Notes under the pieces: model-generated
The model's input: only the letters and a program-made list of their open reading frames with translations
Databases searched by the model: none
What the model was told of the DNA's origin: nothing
Translations under genes and position numbers: made by a program
Part shown: piece after piece, positions 6,094 to 7,160 of the stretch
How the letters are laid out: each line of letters begins with the position of its first letter
How positions within the stretch are numbered: the first letter of the stretch is position 1
DNA from: Aquabacter sp.
Lineage (GTDB): Bacteria; Pseudomonadota; Alphaproteobacteria; Rhizobiales; Xanthobacteraceae
NCBI GenBank assembly: GCA_030147645.1
Contig: JASBUY010000116.1
Span: forward strand, 1 to 7,160
Reading direction: 5' to 3'
Length of the DNA stretch: 7,160 nt

Positions 6094-6229
6094 GCCGGGG
6101 GATGGCCCTGAGGCGCGAAAGAGGCTGCAAGCCCGACCCCGAATTCCATGGCGCCCCGCCTCTCGTGTTCCAGATCTGAAACGGCGTGCTGCGTTGCCCG
6201 CAGCGCCGGATGGACCTTCCATGCAGAAT

Positions 6230-6261
6230 TATGACAGGGCTGCCGTAGGGTTGCTGTCATA
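6230..6261. promoter_or_regulatory. TATGACAG-N16-CTGTCATA inverted repeat, candidate operator
   Basis: TATGACAG (6230-6237) and CTGTCATA (6254-6261) are perfect 8-nt inverted repeats, with arm centres 24 nt apart. The repeat lies 137 nt upstream of the preferred kinase start and 193 nt upstream of the FUSC start, between the two divergent genes. The spacing suits a dimeric DNA-binding protein contacting the same face of the helix. Autoregulation by the FixJ/NarL-type regulator is one possibility, but the arms match no consensus I can name with confidence. Confidence 0.4.
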
Positions 6262-6386
6262 TCAAGGTATGGCTCACCCCTCCCGGGATATAACCGTGAC
6301 CGGTGCCGCACGGCCGAGGATGCTTTCAGCTTGCGCGCATGGAACGGGGCAGGGGCAAACGGAGGTTTTATCCTTCACATTCCAAG

Positions 6387-6392
6387 TATAAT
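6387..6392 (+). promoter_or_regulatory. Possible -10 element for the FUSC gene
   Basis: A perfect TATAAT hexamer lies 61 nt before the FUSC start, in a locally AT-rich patch of a GC-rich region. The sequence at -35 distance (GTTTTA, spacing 16) is a poor match to TTGACA, so a sigma-70-type promoter here would be weak or activator-dependent. Confidence 0.35.
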
Positions 6393-6453
6393 TTTGTCTC
6401 CCGCTCCAGCGCTTATTTTCAGGCTCTCCCGGCACCAGACCCGAGGCAGCCCC

Positions 6454-7160
6454 ATGAGCGCGGACAGTCAATCCCAGACCATCGCAGGGCCAGGTGCACG
6501 GCCTTCCACCGGCCCGGCGCTGGCCGCGTGCGCGGCTCGCTTGCTGTTCGGCATGCGGCTCGCCACCTCGGTCTGCCTCGCCTTGTACGCCACCTATTAT
6601 CTGGAACTGCCCAACCCGTTCTGGGCTGCCACCACGGCGGCCATCGTCTGCCAGCCGAACCTCGGCGCCGCCTTGCAGAAGGGGCGTTTCCGCGCTCTGG
6701 GCACGATCATCGGCGCGCTGGTTCTCGTCTCGCTGCTGGCGCTGTTTCCGCAGGAGCGCATCGCTTTCCTGCTGTGCCTCACGCTGTGGTGCGGGGTCTG
6801 TGGGGCCGCGGTGGTGGTGCTGCGTGGCTCCGCCTCCTATGCGGCCGGGCTGTCCGGCATCACCGCCGCCATCCTGTTTGCCGACACCATCGCTGACCCC
6901 AGCGCCGCTTTCTTTCTCGGCCTCACCCGCGTGAGCGAAATTTCCATCGGCATCATCGCGGCAGCAATCGTCATGCTCCTCACGGAGCCCGGCGCCGCGC
7001 GGCTGGCACTGGCGACCCTGATGGAGCGCATCGCCGCCCAACTGCGCGCCGGCTTTCTCGAAACCCTCGCGCGGACCCGTGCGACCGCGCAGATGGAAGC
7101 GGCACGGCGCGATGTGGTCAAGGTCTTGACGCCCCTGCACGTGGCCATGGACGCCGCCAC
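6454..7160 (+). CDS. FUSC-family (fusaric acid resistance/AaeB-like) membrane protein, N-terminal part
   Basis: An open frame runs from ATG 6454 to the right edge, 235 codons without a stop. It begins MSADSQSQTIAGPGARPSTG, a soluble tail, followed by about six hydrophobic helices at about residues 30-52, 55-69, 82-99, 103-123, 128-144 and 162-178. Characteristic pieces are PFWAATTAAIVCQPNLGAAL (55-74) with KGRFRALGTIIGA just after it, matching the FUSC/AaeB pattern of a W(A)..T..iV.qp segment followed by a K...R..GT..G motif. After the membrane block a helical charged region begins (about 180-235), the start of the cytoplasmic part. The family contains proton-driven exporters of aromatic acids and related toxic compounds; full proteins usually have about 650-700 residues with two such halves, so most of this one lies outside. 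A GAGG site 7 nt before the ATG supports the start. It is divergent from the kinase gene. The substrate cannot be inferred. Confidence 0.85.
   Translation, partial: MSADSQSQTIAGPGARPSTGPALAACAARLLFGMRLATSVCLALYATYYLELPNPFWAATTAAIVCQPNLGAALQKGRFRALGTIIGALVLVSLLALFPQERIAFLLCLTLWCGVCGAAVVVLRGSASYAAGLSGITAAILFADTIADPSAAFFLGLTRVSEISIGIIAAAIVMLLTEPGAARLALATLMERIAAQLRAGFLETLARTRATAQMEAARRDVVKVLTPLHVAMDAA

Larger units (their letters stand above)
6094..6453. other. Divergent control region between the two-component cluster and the FUSC gene
   Basis: This stretch of about 360 nt lies between the kinase start (minus) and the FUSC start (plus). Its first 130 nt on the minus strand stay open in the kinase frame but lack protein-like composition. 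The middle contains the TATGACAG/CTGTCATA dyad. The right part is less GC-rich and contains the TATAAT hexamer. No small gene or RNA gene is evident. Confidence 0.5.

Noticed and set aside
6251..6265. FNR/FixK-like box (TTGCT...ATCAA)
   Set aside because: The half-sites are separated by 5 nt instead of 4 and the left half has a mismatch (TTGCT for TTGAT), so it does not fit the TTGAT-N4-ATCAA pattern.

Overview
The window is GC-rich throughout, with codon usage, protein families and gene neighbourhoods typical of an alphaproteobacterium of the Hyphomicrobiales. A Xanthobacteraceae-like organism (Azorhizobium/Xanthobacter type) is the best guess, made from protein style and not from a marker gene. 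It looks like ordinary chromosome. I see no integrase, transposase, CRISPR array, toxin pair, tRNA or rRNA.

Layout. (1) 1-482, minus strand: the first 46 codons of a CPA1-type Na+/H+ antiporter, running off the left edge, preceded on the same strand by a 94-codon ORF. That ORF joins the extreme N-terminus of an oxalate decarboxylase (OxdC) to its extreme C-terminus, with both cupin domains missing. (2) 483-913: a non-coding divergent region with an AT-rich dyad (659-687). (3) 914-3293, plus strand: a peroxiredoxin and a signal-less DsbA-like thiol oxidoreductase with overlapping stop and start, then a strong palindromic element, then a 12-TM MFS permease. (4) 3344-3375: a GC-rich hairpin between converging genes, probably a bidirectional terminator. 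(5) 3445-6093, minus strand: a two-component cluster read from right to left. It contains a membrane-bound PAS histidine kinase, a FixJ/NarL-type response regulator overlapping it by 4 nt, and a stand-alone receiver protein. (6) 6094-6453: a divergent control region with a dyad and a TATAAT hexamer. (7) 6454 to the right edge, plus strand: the N-terminal part of a FUSC-family (fusaric-acid-resistance/AaeB-like) membrane protein.

How the parts fit. The peroxiredoxin and the DsbA-like protein are translationally coupled and probably form a cytoplasmic thiol/peroxide module. The kinase should phosphorylate the FixJ-like regulator and possibly also the lone receiver, which could act as a phosphate sink or a second output. 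The divergent FUSC gene is the nearest candidate target of this system, but nothing in the sequence proves that. The most unusual item is the OxdC mini-gene: it is cleanly in frame and keeps a strong ribosome binding site although the catalytic core is gone. I found no convincing wholly new multi-gene system here.
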